The notes below the pieces were generated by a model. That model was not told the origin of the DNA, searched no databases, and saw only the letters and a list, made by a program, of their open reading frames with translations. A DNA stretch of 64,000 nt from Siniperca chuatsi (taxonomy: Eukaryota > Chordata > Actinopteri > Centrarchiformes > Sinipercidae). The stretch lies in assembly GCF_020085105.1 (NCBI RefSeq), contig NC_058045.1:16155833-16219832 (forward strand), written 5' to 3'. The translations under genes and the position numbers were made by a program. Shown in pieces: positions 24,973 through 35,925 of this stretch (positions are counted from its first letter, which is position 1; every line of letters begins with the position of its first letter).

Positions 24973-25332
24973 TTAAACCTTCTGCCACTGCTGGGAGGAG
25001 GGGGAGCCAATCTGAAGACCAGCATAAAAGACCTGGTAACGGTGTTTCCACATGATGAAGGCACCGACGGCACAGACGAGTGCTTGGACCAGGTTTAGCA
25101 CGATCTGGAGCAGGAAGTAGAGTGTGAGTGTCCCGGTGATCACCTCACAGTCGCTGACTCCCTCATAGGTGAAGGTGCGGGCGATCGGGTCAGCTTGATC
25201 CAGTTTGCACACACAGTCCTCTCCCACCTGCTCACAGCTGAAGCTACTGGTCTGTGAGTAGTGGTGTCCAGCGAACGCCATAACCAGCACTGAAATGACC
25301 AGGCCGATTGTACACAGGACAAAGTACAGGAG
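24973..25332 (-). CDS. sspn: sspn exon 3 (last coding)
   Basis: Residues 107-225: LLYFVLCTIGLVISVLVMAF (TM3), the cysteine-bearing extracellular loop, TM4 and the C-terminal tail. The acceptor is ccacag and the stop TAA is at 24975-24973. Confidence 0.95.
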   Translation of the reverse strand, partial: LLYFVLCTIGLVISVLVMAFAGHHYSQTSSFSCEQVGEDCVCKLDQADPIARTFTYEGVSDCEVITGTLTLYFLLQIVLNLVQALVCAVGAFIMWKHRYQVFYAGLQIGSPSSQQWQKV

Positions 25333-28300
25333 CTGTGGAGGGCAGAGGACAAGTCAGAAGTCATGCACTTTTACTTTGAAAGCTGTGATCAGAAAACCTT
25401 TTCTTGTCTTCAACTTGCTGTGTTTTTCATACAAAAAATCTGGCTCCTGCTTTAGTCTGTTGTCTCATGATTAACCCAGAGTGCCAAAACTGTAGCTTAC
25501 AAACAGACATGCTGGCTCAGTGCCTATATGGCAAAAGAGATTACCCACGATACTACTGGGAAAGGTCTGACTCTGAGAGTAGGAGCCCAGCTCTTAGCAC
25601 AGAGGAGACACAGCACATGCAAGACTGCCCTGCAGCTACAGCCGCTTCCCACCTTTAGTGCACATCCTGTGTGAGTATGCTGAACAACAGACAGTGTCTA
25701 AAAATACAGTTGTAAAATGTGAAAGAGGCTTTGTGTTGTTTATGCAATTGCACAATCTCAATAACACTAAACCTTCATCTTAATCCATTGTTTATATAAC
25801 AGGAGCCCTCATTCACTGGTGTATTTTGCTCTCAGTTACATGCTGCTTATGGAATTATGCAAGCGACGAGAGGTGCTTCATCTGAAATGGTATTTATGTT
25901 AATTTTGGAACAGCTGTGAAATCTGGAGTATGGTTGGTTACAGGGAAATGTGTGTAGAGCAAGTGCATCAGCAAGTACTTTGTTGAACATTATTACTTCA
26001 CGAAATGGAGATGATCTGAAACCCCAAAACAACGACTCAACACTCATATTGTTGTTGTTTACAACATGCATCATTTCGATAACTACTTCTTATAAGACCA
26101 TTTAATATTTCCAACGTCTGCTTTGTAAACTTTGTATGTTAAGATGTAAATTGAGAAAATACCTGTAATTTTGGTGATTCAGACAGTCTGATGGTATTTA
26201 AAACTACACAATACAGACACACTTGGAATTGACTTTTTATCATAACTTTCTGCAAAGACCATTTTGCAAATTAGCTTCTTTAAGCAAAATACTTTGTCTT
26301 GTGTGAGTGTTTTGAATCACTCTATTCAGAGCGTGTGCACATATTTGAACCTGGTATGCACACACGAACTGGACAAAAAAAGAAGTTGCTGCTTCCAAGG
26401 ACCTGCTTCTCAGCAGCAAACAATGGTGGACTGATTTTAATTGCATTGGCATTCCAACTGCATATAATGTACAGCTAACTGAGCTGTACAATCAAGTCAC
26501 ATTAATGAATGCACGCATCCACTCATAGGAATGCCTGAAGAGCTCTTTTAAACAGGAATACAGTTAGATGCCTTTCTCTCCATGCCATTTACAGTTACAG
26601 TTCTCTTAGAACAGCCATCTAACAATTACAGTATCTCAGTGAGTAAAACTTTGTTCTCTGCAAAGGTTTTCTCTGTCTGGAAAATACACTGACCCATCTG
26701 AGCACACCTTTTACTGCAGCCATGATTTTACTATATACCTTTGGTCAATTTCAAAGAGACATGTTGGGCATCATTGAGGACTCCATGCATGACATGACAG
26801 ATTGTCATTCACAAACTGATTTGTTCACTTTCACATCTGCAAACAATGTGTCAGCATGTGTATAGACTCACCTTGCCAGTGAATTGCATAAACGTTCTCT
26901 CATCAGGGAGGTAGGTGATACAGTACAGGATAAAGCCCAGGATGGAAACTAAACACAGCTGCAACAATACATCAGAAAATATTTGACATAGTTTGGTTAG
27001 ATTCACAACATAATATTCATTCTGTTCCCTTTCAATTTCAAAAAGAATGTAGTCAACCCATGCATATTGGTTATTACATTTGTACCTTGTAGCTATTATA
27101 TATACATATATGTGATGTACAGTATGTGTGTTTGGTGTTAGATACAGTATAGAAACAAGAATCTTGTTCTAGAAAATATTTTGTGCCCAGGTTTTCAGGG
27201 GTGTCTCTTAATATTGCATGATTCAGCAGTAGGCTGTCATCTTATTACATTACTATCTCTCTCTCCCTCTCTCACTCCCTCTGTCTCACACAAACACACT
27301 CACACTCTTTCTCTTCAGTGCAAAAGAGTCTTGTGACTAACGTGCAGCATCTTATTTAAATGTTTTTCCCAGGTTCTTAAGCACTCAGGATTCTCTGGAA
27401 AGTTCTTGATGACCTCAGTGTTTTTCACTTGGCTGAATCTCGTGAGGATCTAACTCGGGATGTTGGTGTCCAGGGTTGTTTTTGAGAGCAGATGGCATCT
27501 GTGATAGGCTAGGGTAGGGTCCAAACAGGAACAACATGTTTTTTTTCTATCACCAAAATGTGACCTTTAATCTTATCCCAAATTATAATAAGTAAAGTTT
27601 ACCTTTTTGTTGTTTTATGTTACAGATTTCACAGAGAAGGTTAATCATTGTTCACGTGTAAAAAAAAAAAAAAACTGCAAAAAACGATTTAACAGTCTCA
27701 TTAACTTACGTTACTTACACGTTAACTGAAATTTTAAGTGCTTTTATTGCTTACACATTAACTGACACAGTTGCTTTTAGTATGTTACATGTTTTCATTG
27801 TTTAGAGGTTTACTGGCATTTAGACGTTCACCTCTTACTATTCAAATGGAACTTCAACTGCCCTCATTTCTTACTCTTCAACTGACAATCAACCGCTTTC
27901 AGTGCATTCACATCAACTGACATTTCAGTTGCTTTCATGGCTTAGACATCGACTGAAATTTCTGCTTCTTTCATCTCTTACACTTCAGCTGACAGTTCAA
28001 CTGTTATCGCTCTTACTCTTCAACTGTTAGTCTAACTACTTTCAGTGCTTACACACAAACTGACAACTCGACTTACTACAAAGCTTAAAGTGAAATTTCA
28101 CATGCATTAAGTGCTTACAGTTCAACTTATTTCAAATGCTTTCAACTCTAACACTCTAACTGACGCTTCAGCTACTTTTAGTGCTTACACATCAACTAAC
28201 ATTTCAGTTACTTTCATGGCCTGACATTTCAGCTTCCTTCATCTCTTACACTTCAGCTGCTTTGAGCTGGTACTCCTCAGCTGTTAATTTAACTACTCTC

Positions 28301-29456
28301 AGTGCTTACAAACAATTGGACAACTCAACTTTCTGCAGGGCTTAAACTGAAATTTCACATGCTGTCAGCGATTAAATTTTAACTGATTTCAACGGATTTC
28401 ACCTCTAACACTTCAACTAAAACCCCAGCCCCTTTCAATGCTTACACTTCAACTGACACTTCATACTACTTCAGTACCTCAACTTACTCAACACTTAAAC
28501 TCCTTTAGGTGCATCAACTTAAATGGCAACTTCCATACCATATTTCACATGCAAAGAGTTTTAAGACAAAACTTTTCCGGTTTCTGGTCAAAACTCAGTT
28601 TTGAAATAACACAAATTATTACACAAATAAACCTAATTAAAATATGGCTTATCTTTAACTATCTATATAGTCAAAGTTAAACTTATGTATGAAGTAAATG
28701 AAATGTGTGGTGTATTTATTTTTGTGTGTGTAATGTATTAATAAGGCAGATGGTAAGGATGACGAGGTGTGAGCAAGTACAGTATGCGCATAACATTTGC
28801 AAATAAAAACAATGTATTTAGATGCTTTTTAGGTGCTCAAAGGTCAAGTTGGAATATGGCATGCTTTGATTGGCTGGCTTGTCTCATCAGGTCGGATATT
28901 GAGGACTTGTTGGACATACAACAAAAACAACAGAAGGTGCAAGCAAGCTTGTGTGACTGAGACAGATTGGGGATTCAGGTGTATGCATTCAGATGAATAT
29001 GACAGATGATGATTTATTAGTACATGACAATACCAGTGATTTCCCATGCCTACAATGACTGTCTGACTGAGACAGGTGGGTAAGGACATGCGGTATGGTG
29101 AAGATGGACAACACATTGAGGGATATAGCCGAGGGTCATGCAGAAGTATCAGAAATGGGAGACTCATGGTCCATGCAAACATGTGAATGTAGTGGCTGAT
29201 GTTAGAGCGTAAGGATGGAGCTTACAATGATCCCAGCCCAGTGTGGCGTCTCCCTGGCCAGGAGTGAGGGGCTGATGGCCAACATAAGGAAGGCCACGGT
29301 TGTGACGGCCACCCCCAACAGCAGCTGGAACAGGGCGACGAGCAGAGGGAAGCGACATACTCTGCACTTATGGCCGTCCTCCGGTGCTGGGCTTTCATCT
29401 CTCTTCTTCTTCTTGCCCTCCTTCTTGTCTGAGGAACCTTTCTGCCCCTGCCCCAT
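24973..29456 (-). CDS. sspn: Sarcospan, four-transmembrane dystrophin-complex protein (complete)
   Basis: Sarcospan is a tetraspan-like membrane protein of the sarcoglycan subcomplex in the muscle dystrophin-glycoprotein complex. Exons are 29456-29226, 26958-26872 and 25332-24973, all phase 0. They give 225 residues, slightly shorter than the ~243-residue human protein. The N-terminus is lysine-rich and cytosolic (residues 1-36). Membrane helices lie at about 37-61 (FPLLVALFQLLLGVAV...), 73-95 across the exon 1/2 join, 107-127 and 170-200. The large extracellular loop has Cys139, Cys146, Cys148 and Cys168. MWKHRYQVFY after the last helix matches human sarcospan. The first ATG of exon 1 is the natural start. 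Confidence 0.95.
26872..26958 (-). CDS. sspn: sspn exon 2
   Basis: 29 codons, too short for an ORF screen: LCLVSILGFILYCITYLPDE then RTFMQFTGK. The acceptor is gttgcag and the donor gtgagt. It completes TM2 and aligns with human VCLVAYLGLFMLCVSYQVDE. Confidence 0.93.
27690..28530. repeat. Hierarchical ~35-bp minisatellite in sspn intron 1
   Basis: About two dozen diverged copies of a 35-36 bp unit of the form 'cttacac.tcaactgacatttcag' plus 'ttgctttcatgg'. A higher-order duplication is visible: the block starting at 27909 is repeated at 28188, an offset of 279 bp (8 units), with matching non-consensus monomers in the same order. Confidence 0.85.
29226..29456 (-). CDS. sspn: sspn exon 1 (coding part)
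   Basis: 77 codons from ATG at 29456. A basic N-terminus (KKEGKKKKRD) is followed by CRVC, TM1, and SPSLLARETPHWAGII leading into TM2. The donor is gtaagc. The 5' UTR continues toward about 29700; its exact start is unknown. Confidence 0.95.
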
Positions 29457-31370
29457 TTCTCCTCCTTTCTTTACACTTGTTTCCCTCTCTGTACTCTCGA
29501 CTTTTACTGTTGCAGTATTTGGGGTGGATGAGCCTGCCTGCCGTCTGCCTCGCTCCCCTTCCCTTCCCCTCCCTGCCAGGGCCTCCTCTCACCATAAGCC
29601 CTGCTCGGCTGCTATTTGGAAACAGAGAAGACTCTGAACTAATATGGAAAACATTTGGACTGGATTCCTAAAGCGGCTCCAGTGCCACATATAGAGCAAG
29701 CAGCATACTGTGGAGGAAAGGAAGAGGAGGGAAGGGGGCAGGAAGACACAAAGGGGGATTCCAACATACAACTATGAGGGTGTAGTCACATTAAAGACAA
29801 GAAAGGAAAAGTACAGAGGCAAATCAGCAGTTATGAGTTAATGAAAAGCCAGCACAGAGGAGGTCACACTTCATTTGAGAGCCGGAGTGATTGGATCATT
29901 CTTTGTCAGCACTGTTACACAAGAGAGCCATATGCTGCCAGCCAGAAAAAGTCACATGACTCACAGGAAGAAGTAATGTGATCATAAGGCATGTGAGGGC
30001 ATCACAGGGGCTCAAATTTGAGTGTTTTTGAGCACTTTAATGTTCATGGGAGGAGAACAGGTGTCACTGACAATCAGATTAACTTAGTTATTAGCTACTT
30101 AGTATGGTCATTTATGAAACTTTTGTAATTTGTAATAACATATATTTTGATGGAAAGTTCTGGATCTTTACTTTCATCACTAGTAAATATGGCAATAACG
30201 TCACAATTGATATTTGAATTATTTGGGGGACATTTGATCATTCTTTGGATAACTGTTCAAAAAGTCAAAGTCACAAAGCCTCATTTAGCAATTATCCCGC
30301 CAATCTTTGTCACAGTGATGTTAATATGTTCTTATTAGACAAAGACACTTAGATGAAGGTGGGAGAGCAGCACCCATGCTGAGATTAATAAAGAACCGCG
30401 GCGCACGTGTTTCAACACCCAGCTGGGTCGGTGCCATGGTTACTGACAACGCAGCTTTGAACGACTGGAGATGTATGAATAGGTTACCTTGCCCTGCTCC
30501 GGGAAACAGCACAGAGTGACACACACGAACCCTCACTGCATGCACACGCACACACCTTGAATATTTGAAAGGGGTCCCATGTTTACACTGTGCGTTTACT
30601 TCACATTAGCCTCTATATTTTCACTTGATATCAGCATGGGTGTTATTTTCTTGTTGAGCGATCAGGACGTTTCCAGTTGAAAATGTGTTTTTTAATGAAC
30701 AGCAGGAGAAACTGCAATCATTTACAGTAAATAAGTGATTGTGAATAAGGTGCATTTAGAACTTGGGTTCCCTCTAAACTGTGAATGTGATTTCTATCTA
30801 ATTAGCGTGCGTCTAATTATGTGTCACATTAGATCTTACAGCCCATCCGGTCACTTATCAGCCCTTACTCCACTTGTACAGAAAGACAGGCTCGAGCTGC
30901 GAAGTTTAGGAGACACATTATATTAGCTCCAAGAACGCCGACTTTAGTGAGCTGATGCTTATGTGGATTAGTCTGTCTCTCTCTACGTCTGTGCTCCTTT
31001 TCCTCTGCTACATTTTGCGCACGAATCACGTTTCAGCAACCACGTCGAAAGTGTTTGGACTTCATCCCTATAGGAACGGCGGAGATAGCTGCTATAACAC
31101 AGAGAAGGTCTAATTACCGGACTTTGTGCTGGTGCAGGCTACACGTGAGTCGGAAGCTGTTCCCTACCGGAGGCGCGCGTGCGCTGTGACCACAGCACTG
31201 ACGGCTTTACGAAGTAGCAGCTCAGGGAACTATAGACATCAGTCTGAAGAGCAGCTCCACTGGAGGACACGCACTGTGCATCATCTCCCTCAGCCGTCCG
31301 TCTGTGGGTCGAGGAATAACAAACATTTCCAAAAAAAGCTCAGGAGCGGATAACCAGCAGCAGAGAAGTG
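29457..31370. promoter_or_regulatory. Divergent sspn / bhlhe41 upstream region
   Basis: Holds the sspn 5' UTR and promoter (minus side) and the bhlhe41 promoter and 5' UTR (plus side). Two perfect CACGTG E-boxes lie at 30404-30409 and 31142-31147. Known biology: mammalian DEC2 is activated by CLOCK:BMAL1 and represses itself through such E-boxes. The bhlhe41 transcription start is not determined, and the second E-box may lie in the 5' UTR. Confidence 0.5.
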
Positions 31371-31432
31371 ATGGATGAAAGAATACCGCATTTACAGGAC
31401 AGGCAGTTCATGGAGCACGCAGATTTCTTGGG
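31371..31432 (+). CDS. bhlhe41: bhlhe41 exon 1
   Basis: MDERIPHLQDRQFMEHADFL, ending in phase 2 with donor gtgagt. This ATG matches the family N-terminus. Confidence 0.93.
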
Positions 31433-33295
31433 GTGAGTGTCGCTTTTGGCAAACTCTGTCAAACTCTGTCAAATAAACTGTTATGACAACCTGGTGAATA
31501 ATCGAACACTTTCCTCTTTACTTTAGGGTGGACTACCCCTCTCTCTACATGTGCAAATCCAAAAGAGGAATAAAGCGAGAGGATGGTGGGAAGGTGTGCG
31601 CGGTTTTTTATACTAAGGGAATCTAAATATTCGTTTGTTGTTTTCATTAGCCAGCCTTTGTGTGTTCCTGAAACTCAGCAGAATTCATATGTATAATACA
31701 GTAACTTTGTTTACATATACATTTGTGTTTAAAACTGTAACGCTTGTATTTTGCCAGCAGGACGCATACAAGTTACCACACCGGTTGATAGAGAAGAAGA
31801 GGAGAGACAGAATCAACGAATGTATTGGCCAGCTGAAGGATTTGTTACCCGAACATCTGAAGCTGTCGGTGAGATAATCATACTACAAAAAGTTTTTACA
31901 TGCTCAGCGTACCCGGTTTTACATGACAGAGAGTAAACAGCCAACTGATCCTTTGTTTTTCTCCGTAGACGCTCGGGCATTTGGAGAAAGCAGTTGTCCT
32001 GGAGTTAACACTGAAACATTTAAACGCACTGACTGCTGTCACTGAGCAGCAGCACCAAAAGATCATCGCTCTGCAGAATGGTAAGATGAACAAACGTGGT
32101 CATTTATAGTGAGATGAGGTTGCATTATTAAACTGGTTTCATGACATGAAACTTTATTAGTCCCCGTATAGAGGAAGTATGTGTTTACAATAGCAGAAAA
32201 TGTACATGAATAGAACAAACACAAGGGATATAGAGATAATGCGCATTCTGAGAATACCACAACAGAATAAATAAAACGTGCTGTTGACACGCGTCCGTTT
32301 TTTTTTTGTCACTGGCTTATGATGTGCTACACCTTACAGAATAATGATCTGTTAATCTTTAAACTGCATGTTTCGCAGGGGACCGGTCGATGAAATCGTC
32401 CATTCATGCAGATCTGGATGCGTTCCACTCCGGGTTCCAGGCCTGTGCCAAAGAGGTCCTGCAGCACTTGAGTCAGTTTGAGAACTGGACGACACGAGAG
32501 CAGAGGTGCGCGCAGCTCATCAACCACCTTCACAAGGTGTTGACGCAGTTCCAGCCCGGCGCGCCGCCGCTCCAGCACCAGCTGGACGCACAGGATGGGC
32601 AGAAAGCCGACAGCCAAGCTAACTGTGTCCCGGTCATCCAGAGGACCCAAGGCGGGGAGCTTAACGAGAATGACACAGACACTGACAGTGGATACGGGGG
32701 CGAGGCTGAAAAGAGCGATGGCAAAGATAAAGAATGTGAGCGCAATAAGGCGCAGGGACACAAAGCAGTGAAGATCAAGCAAGAGTTTGGAGATGATCGC
32801 GCTGCCAAAAAACCAAAGATGAACTGGCCTGGGTACGGGTTAGGGGGCACAGACCCCACCAGGCCAGATCTGGCGTTTATGAACTCTCTGATGGGAATAA
32901 GCAGTGTGGGACAGCAGACACCTATTTGCATGCCTTTCTACTTCATCAACCCTTCGGCCGCGGCGTCTTATATGCCTTTTTTCGATAAAAGCAACATTGA
33001 AAAGTACATGTACCCAGCGGCGGCCGCTCTTGCATCCCCTTTCCCCTGGCTATACCCTGCACACGCGTCAGCAGCGGCGGCCGCGGCGGCTGCTGCCGCT
33101 TTCCCTGGCTTATCTGCGCACTTTGGAGCCTCTCCTCAGTCCAACGACTCCCTCAGTCCAGACAGCGACGAGTCACACGAGGTTGAGACAGGCTCACCTG
33201 AGGAGCGCGAGGAAAGTCCCGCGAGTGACGACGGGGAGGGTGACGTAGCTGAGGAGAGCCCACATGATCGGTTTTCTGCTTGTCAAACGAGCTAA
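31371..33295 (+). CDS. bhlhe41: Class E bHLH protein 41 (DEC2/SHARP1), complete
   Basis: bHLH-Orange transcriptional repressor of the circadian feedback loop that binds CACGTG E-boxes. Exons 31371-31432, 31527-31593, 31761-31868, 31969-32080 and 32379-33295 give 421 residues (human ~482). Residues about 47-102 form the bHLH (HRLIEKKRRDRINECIGQLK); an Orange domain starts near residue 128 (DLDAFHSGFQACAKEVLQHL). Further on are the conserved acidic block ENDTDTDSGYGGEAE, a sumoylation-like VKIKQE, and Ala runs. BHLHE41 is favoured over BHLHE40 because of the start MDERIPHLQDRQFMEH, the C-terminal Ala-rich region (STAAAASYMPFF-type, poly-Ala then FPGL), and position between sspn and rassf8. Confidence 0.96.
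31527..31593 (+). CDS. bhlhe41: bhlhe41 exon 2
   Basis: VDYPSLYMCKSKRGIKREDG then GK. 67 nt, acceptor tttag, donor gtgtgc (a weaker donor). Confidence 0.93.
31761..31868 (+). CDS. bhlhe41: bhlhe41 exon 3: basic region and helix 1
   Basis: 36 codons, DAYKLPHRLIEKKRRDRINE then CIGQLKDLLPEHLKLS. The acceptor is a tandem cagcag. Using the upstream AG would add one Gln before Asp44. Confidence 0.95.
31969..32080 (+). CDS. bhlhe41: bhlhe41 exon 4: helix 2
   Basis: TLGHLEKAVVLELTLKHLNA then LTAVTEQQHQKIIALQN. Ends in phase 1 with donor gtaaga. Confidence 0.95.
32379..33295 (+). CDS. bhlhe41: bhlhe41 exon 5: Orange domain and repressor C-terminus
   Basis: 305 codons plus stop. Orange domain, VIQRTQ, the DSGYGGEAE block, a NSLMGISS region, an FFDKSNIEKYMYPAAAALAS repressor-type segment, a ten-Ala run and an acidic Ser-rich tail ending ACQTS. 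GC-rich relative to flanks. Confidence 0.96.
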
Positions 33296-35055
33296 TTTGT
33301 CTGTTACCTTTCCGCGCATTCTGCTGAGGAGTTTATGTATTTCATTTTTTAAATTAGGCAAGTTTTAAAACGAGGTTTCACAGAAGAGTTTCTCATGTAT
33401 CTTGGCGAAACAGGGGACAGTTGTGACGGCGTGTGCCTTTTGCACTTATAGATTAATCAATCTAAACGGTTATCGATAATGATTGACATTAATAGGCACG
33501 GCTGTGTTGTGCTGGAGTTAGTTTTGTAATCCTCTTTGATAAAATATTTTGAAATGGCAGCATTGGTGCCAAACCTTTGAGTACTACAACAGTGCGCACT
33601 ATCCCAATCAGCGAGTCTCTTTGGATGTATGAAGTTGCAACTGACCTCTGCCAAGGTCATTAAGAGCTTGGCTGACTCTGACTGTAAATATTATTACCTG
33701 GAAGACAGTCTGATTCATGTAAATGTGCACTAAATGGGCCTATTAAAAAAAGTGTAACTCCCAAAGTACCTCATCCCCAACTTTCACTTTAGTGGGCTGA
33801 TTGGGAGGCACATTACTGTCCCTCCTGAGAAGAAATTAATGGTACCCCCCTCCCAACACACACAACATCGCCATCATTAGACAAATACAAAAATCAGCTA
33901 CTTTAACAATTACACATTGATACTAATGAAATCATGGGGGAGGTATTATGCCTGATTGCCCTCTACTCATTTTTACAGAGTTTACTCTGGTTTCCTTTAC
34001 TTGTTTGTTCTTCTGAGGAAAGAAATTCACTGAAATCATTCAGAAAATAACAGAAAGAAGAAACCCTTCATTCACAAGGGGCTGCTTGACCAGCATATTG
34101 TACGCCCCCTGAATGGAACATTTCAGCACAGAGATGCTATGACCTCCTGTACCTCCAGGAAACATTGTAGGATAGCACCTTATAGATCGTTGATATTGAA
34201 TGTACTTGTATTTTCCCAGCTATTAAAATTTGTATGTACAATGATCTTTACTCTTTGAGACGTAAAGTGCACTTTTTCTGCTTTTACTCACCCCTCAACA
34301 GTCACCTCATCATTTCAAAAAGTCTCTCACTGTAGTTCTCTTTGAACCTTTTTATTGTGTTGAGTTGTCTTGAAATAAAAAATATGACTTCATTTCAAAA
34401 GAGAGAGCAGAGACACAACATGCGTTGTGATGATTTCATGCCTACAGTAAAGTGGTGATTAAGTAATTTGCCCAATTTAACAAAACACTGCAATTAGATC
34501 AGATAATCAGATTTGAAACCCCTGCACCCCACTACACGCCAGACTATCCCCGATTCTGTGTTATATGCTATCATTATGTAAAACCTTGCTTTTCAAATAT
34601 TTGACAAAGGCGAGAAAGAAGCTGTGGTCATGTGACCATCAGTTATGATCATTGCTGTTTTAAGAACTTTAACTTTATCTTGGCCTGTTTTCTAAGAAAA
34701 TAATTCCTGCAACTGTAGTGTTGTTCAGCTTTTTAAGGTTTCACACATGGCTGAATAAACAGATGATTTTCATTGTATTTTGCATACATAACATTGCTTT
34801 TGTAGTTTTCTTCAGCTGGTTTTGCCTCAAATCTGTTATCAACTGTTATATAAAGTGTCATGTGCGTCTGTAAATAGGTTTTTGTGAATATACCATAAAG
34901 TATACATGTCTATGTCAATGTTGTTGAAGTCTATGGATTTTTTAAAAAAGATTTAACTGAGCAACTGTTGCACATTTCGTTAATGCTTTACACATATGCT
35001 GTTCTAAATTATTGCTGATGAGTTGTAAAATAAATATAAAAACTAAACTCTGCAG
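33296..35055 (+). other. bhlhe41: bhlhe41 3' untranslated region
   Basis: AT-rich non-coding tail of 1.75 kb. Poly(A) signals are AATAAA at 34374-34379 (possible early site) and 35029-35034 (likely main site). The end is inferred. Confidence 0.6.
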
Positions 35056-35925
35056 GCTTCTTCTTATTTAACACAACTATAGTGAGCATGTGTGAAACTG
35101 TTCCAACAAATACCTACATATGTAATATTTAGGTAATGTAATGTATGCACAAGACAAACAGGTCAGAGCACAGTAGTACTAATAGCATTTATGAATAAAC
35201 AATACTATAAGTCCAGTAGATAAAATGTATTGTTACTAAGACTGCAATCAGCTGACAGGTCACAGCAGAGGAATGTACAGGCTTTAAACAAATGTCATGT
35301 GATACAAAGATGATGGCGTGAGATTATCCTCAGTCTGTACAGGCTGATGAAAAACAAAGGGCCTCCTCCCAACCTGTCAAAAGCTTTAAGCAGGATCAAA
35401 TCCAGTCTTTGTTGTTGCCATTAACTGGCTTACTGCAATATTGTTTTAATTTAATAATTTCATCAGTCTTGAAACTTCAGACTTTATGCTTTCTAGTGAT
35501 CCTGGCAACAATGAAGTCCAATTACTGACAACAAGCCAGTCAGTATCTTCATTCACCAGTGAGAGCAACTTTGTAAGTTTAAACAAATGCATTTTGCCTA
35601 TATTTTACCGTTTCCATTCTCTTATAATCCTCCTATGAACTCAAGTAACATTGTTCATTAATTGCATAAAAATGCATTTGATACGCTCACAGCATTTCTT
35701 CTCATTTCATTTTTCTGTGGGGAAAAAAAAGTTGTTTTCCCTTTATTCTATCTCAGCCATGTTGTGTCCACGTTTCTACCATTACTGAGTAAAGGTCTCC
35801 ATCTACTGGTGAAAAGCCTGAAAACATTTAGAGCACATACTGTACAATACAATACAAATTCTTCCTCATTTACATCAACAGGCAAATAGTTACAGTTACC
35901 ACAAGCACCAGTTGTGACACATTGA
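35056..35925. other. bhlhe41-rassf8 tail-to-tail spacer
   Basis: About 0.9 kb between two convergent poly(A) regions. No gene or repeat recognised. Confidence 0.55.

Noticed and set aside
29215..29671. Plus-strand frames over the sspn first exon (29215-29637, 29384-29671)
   Set aside because: Antisense of the sspn exon and its 5' UTR; low-complexity Ser/Leu/Pro translation.
32530..33248. Long frames in other reading frames (32530-32931 minus, 32904-33248 plus)
   Set aside because: Shadows of the GC-rich last bhlhe41 exon.
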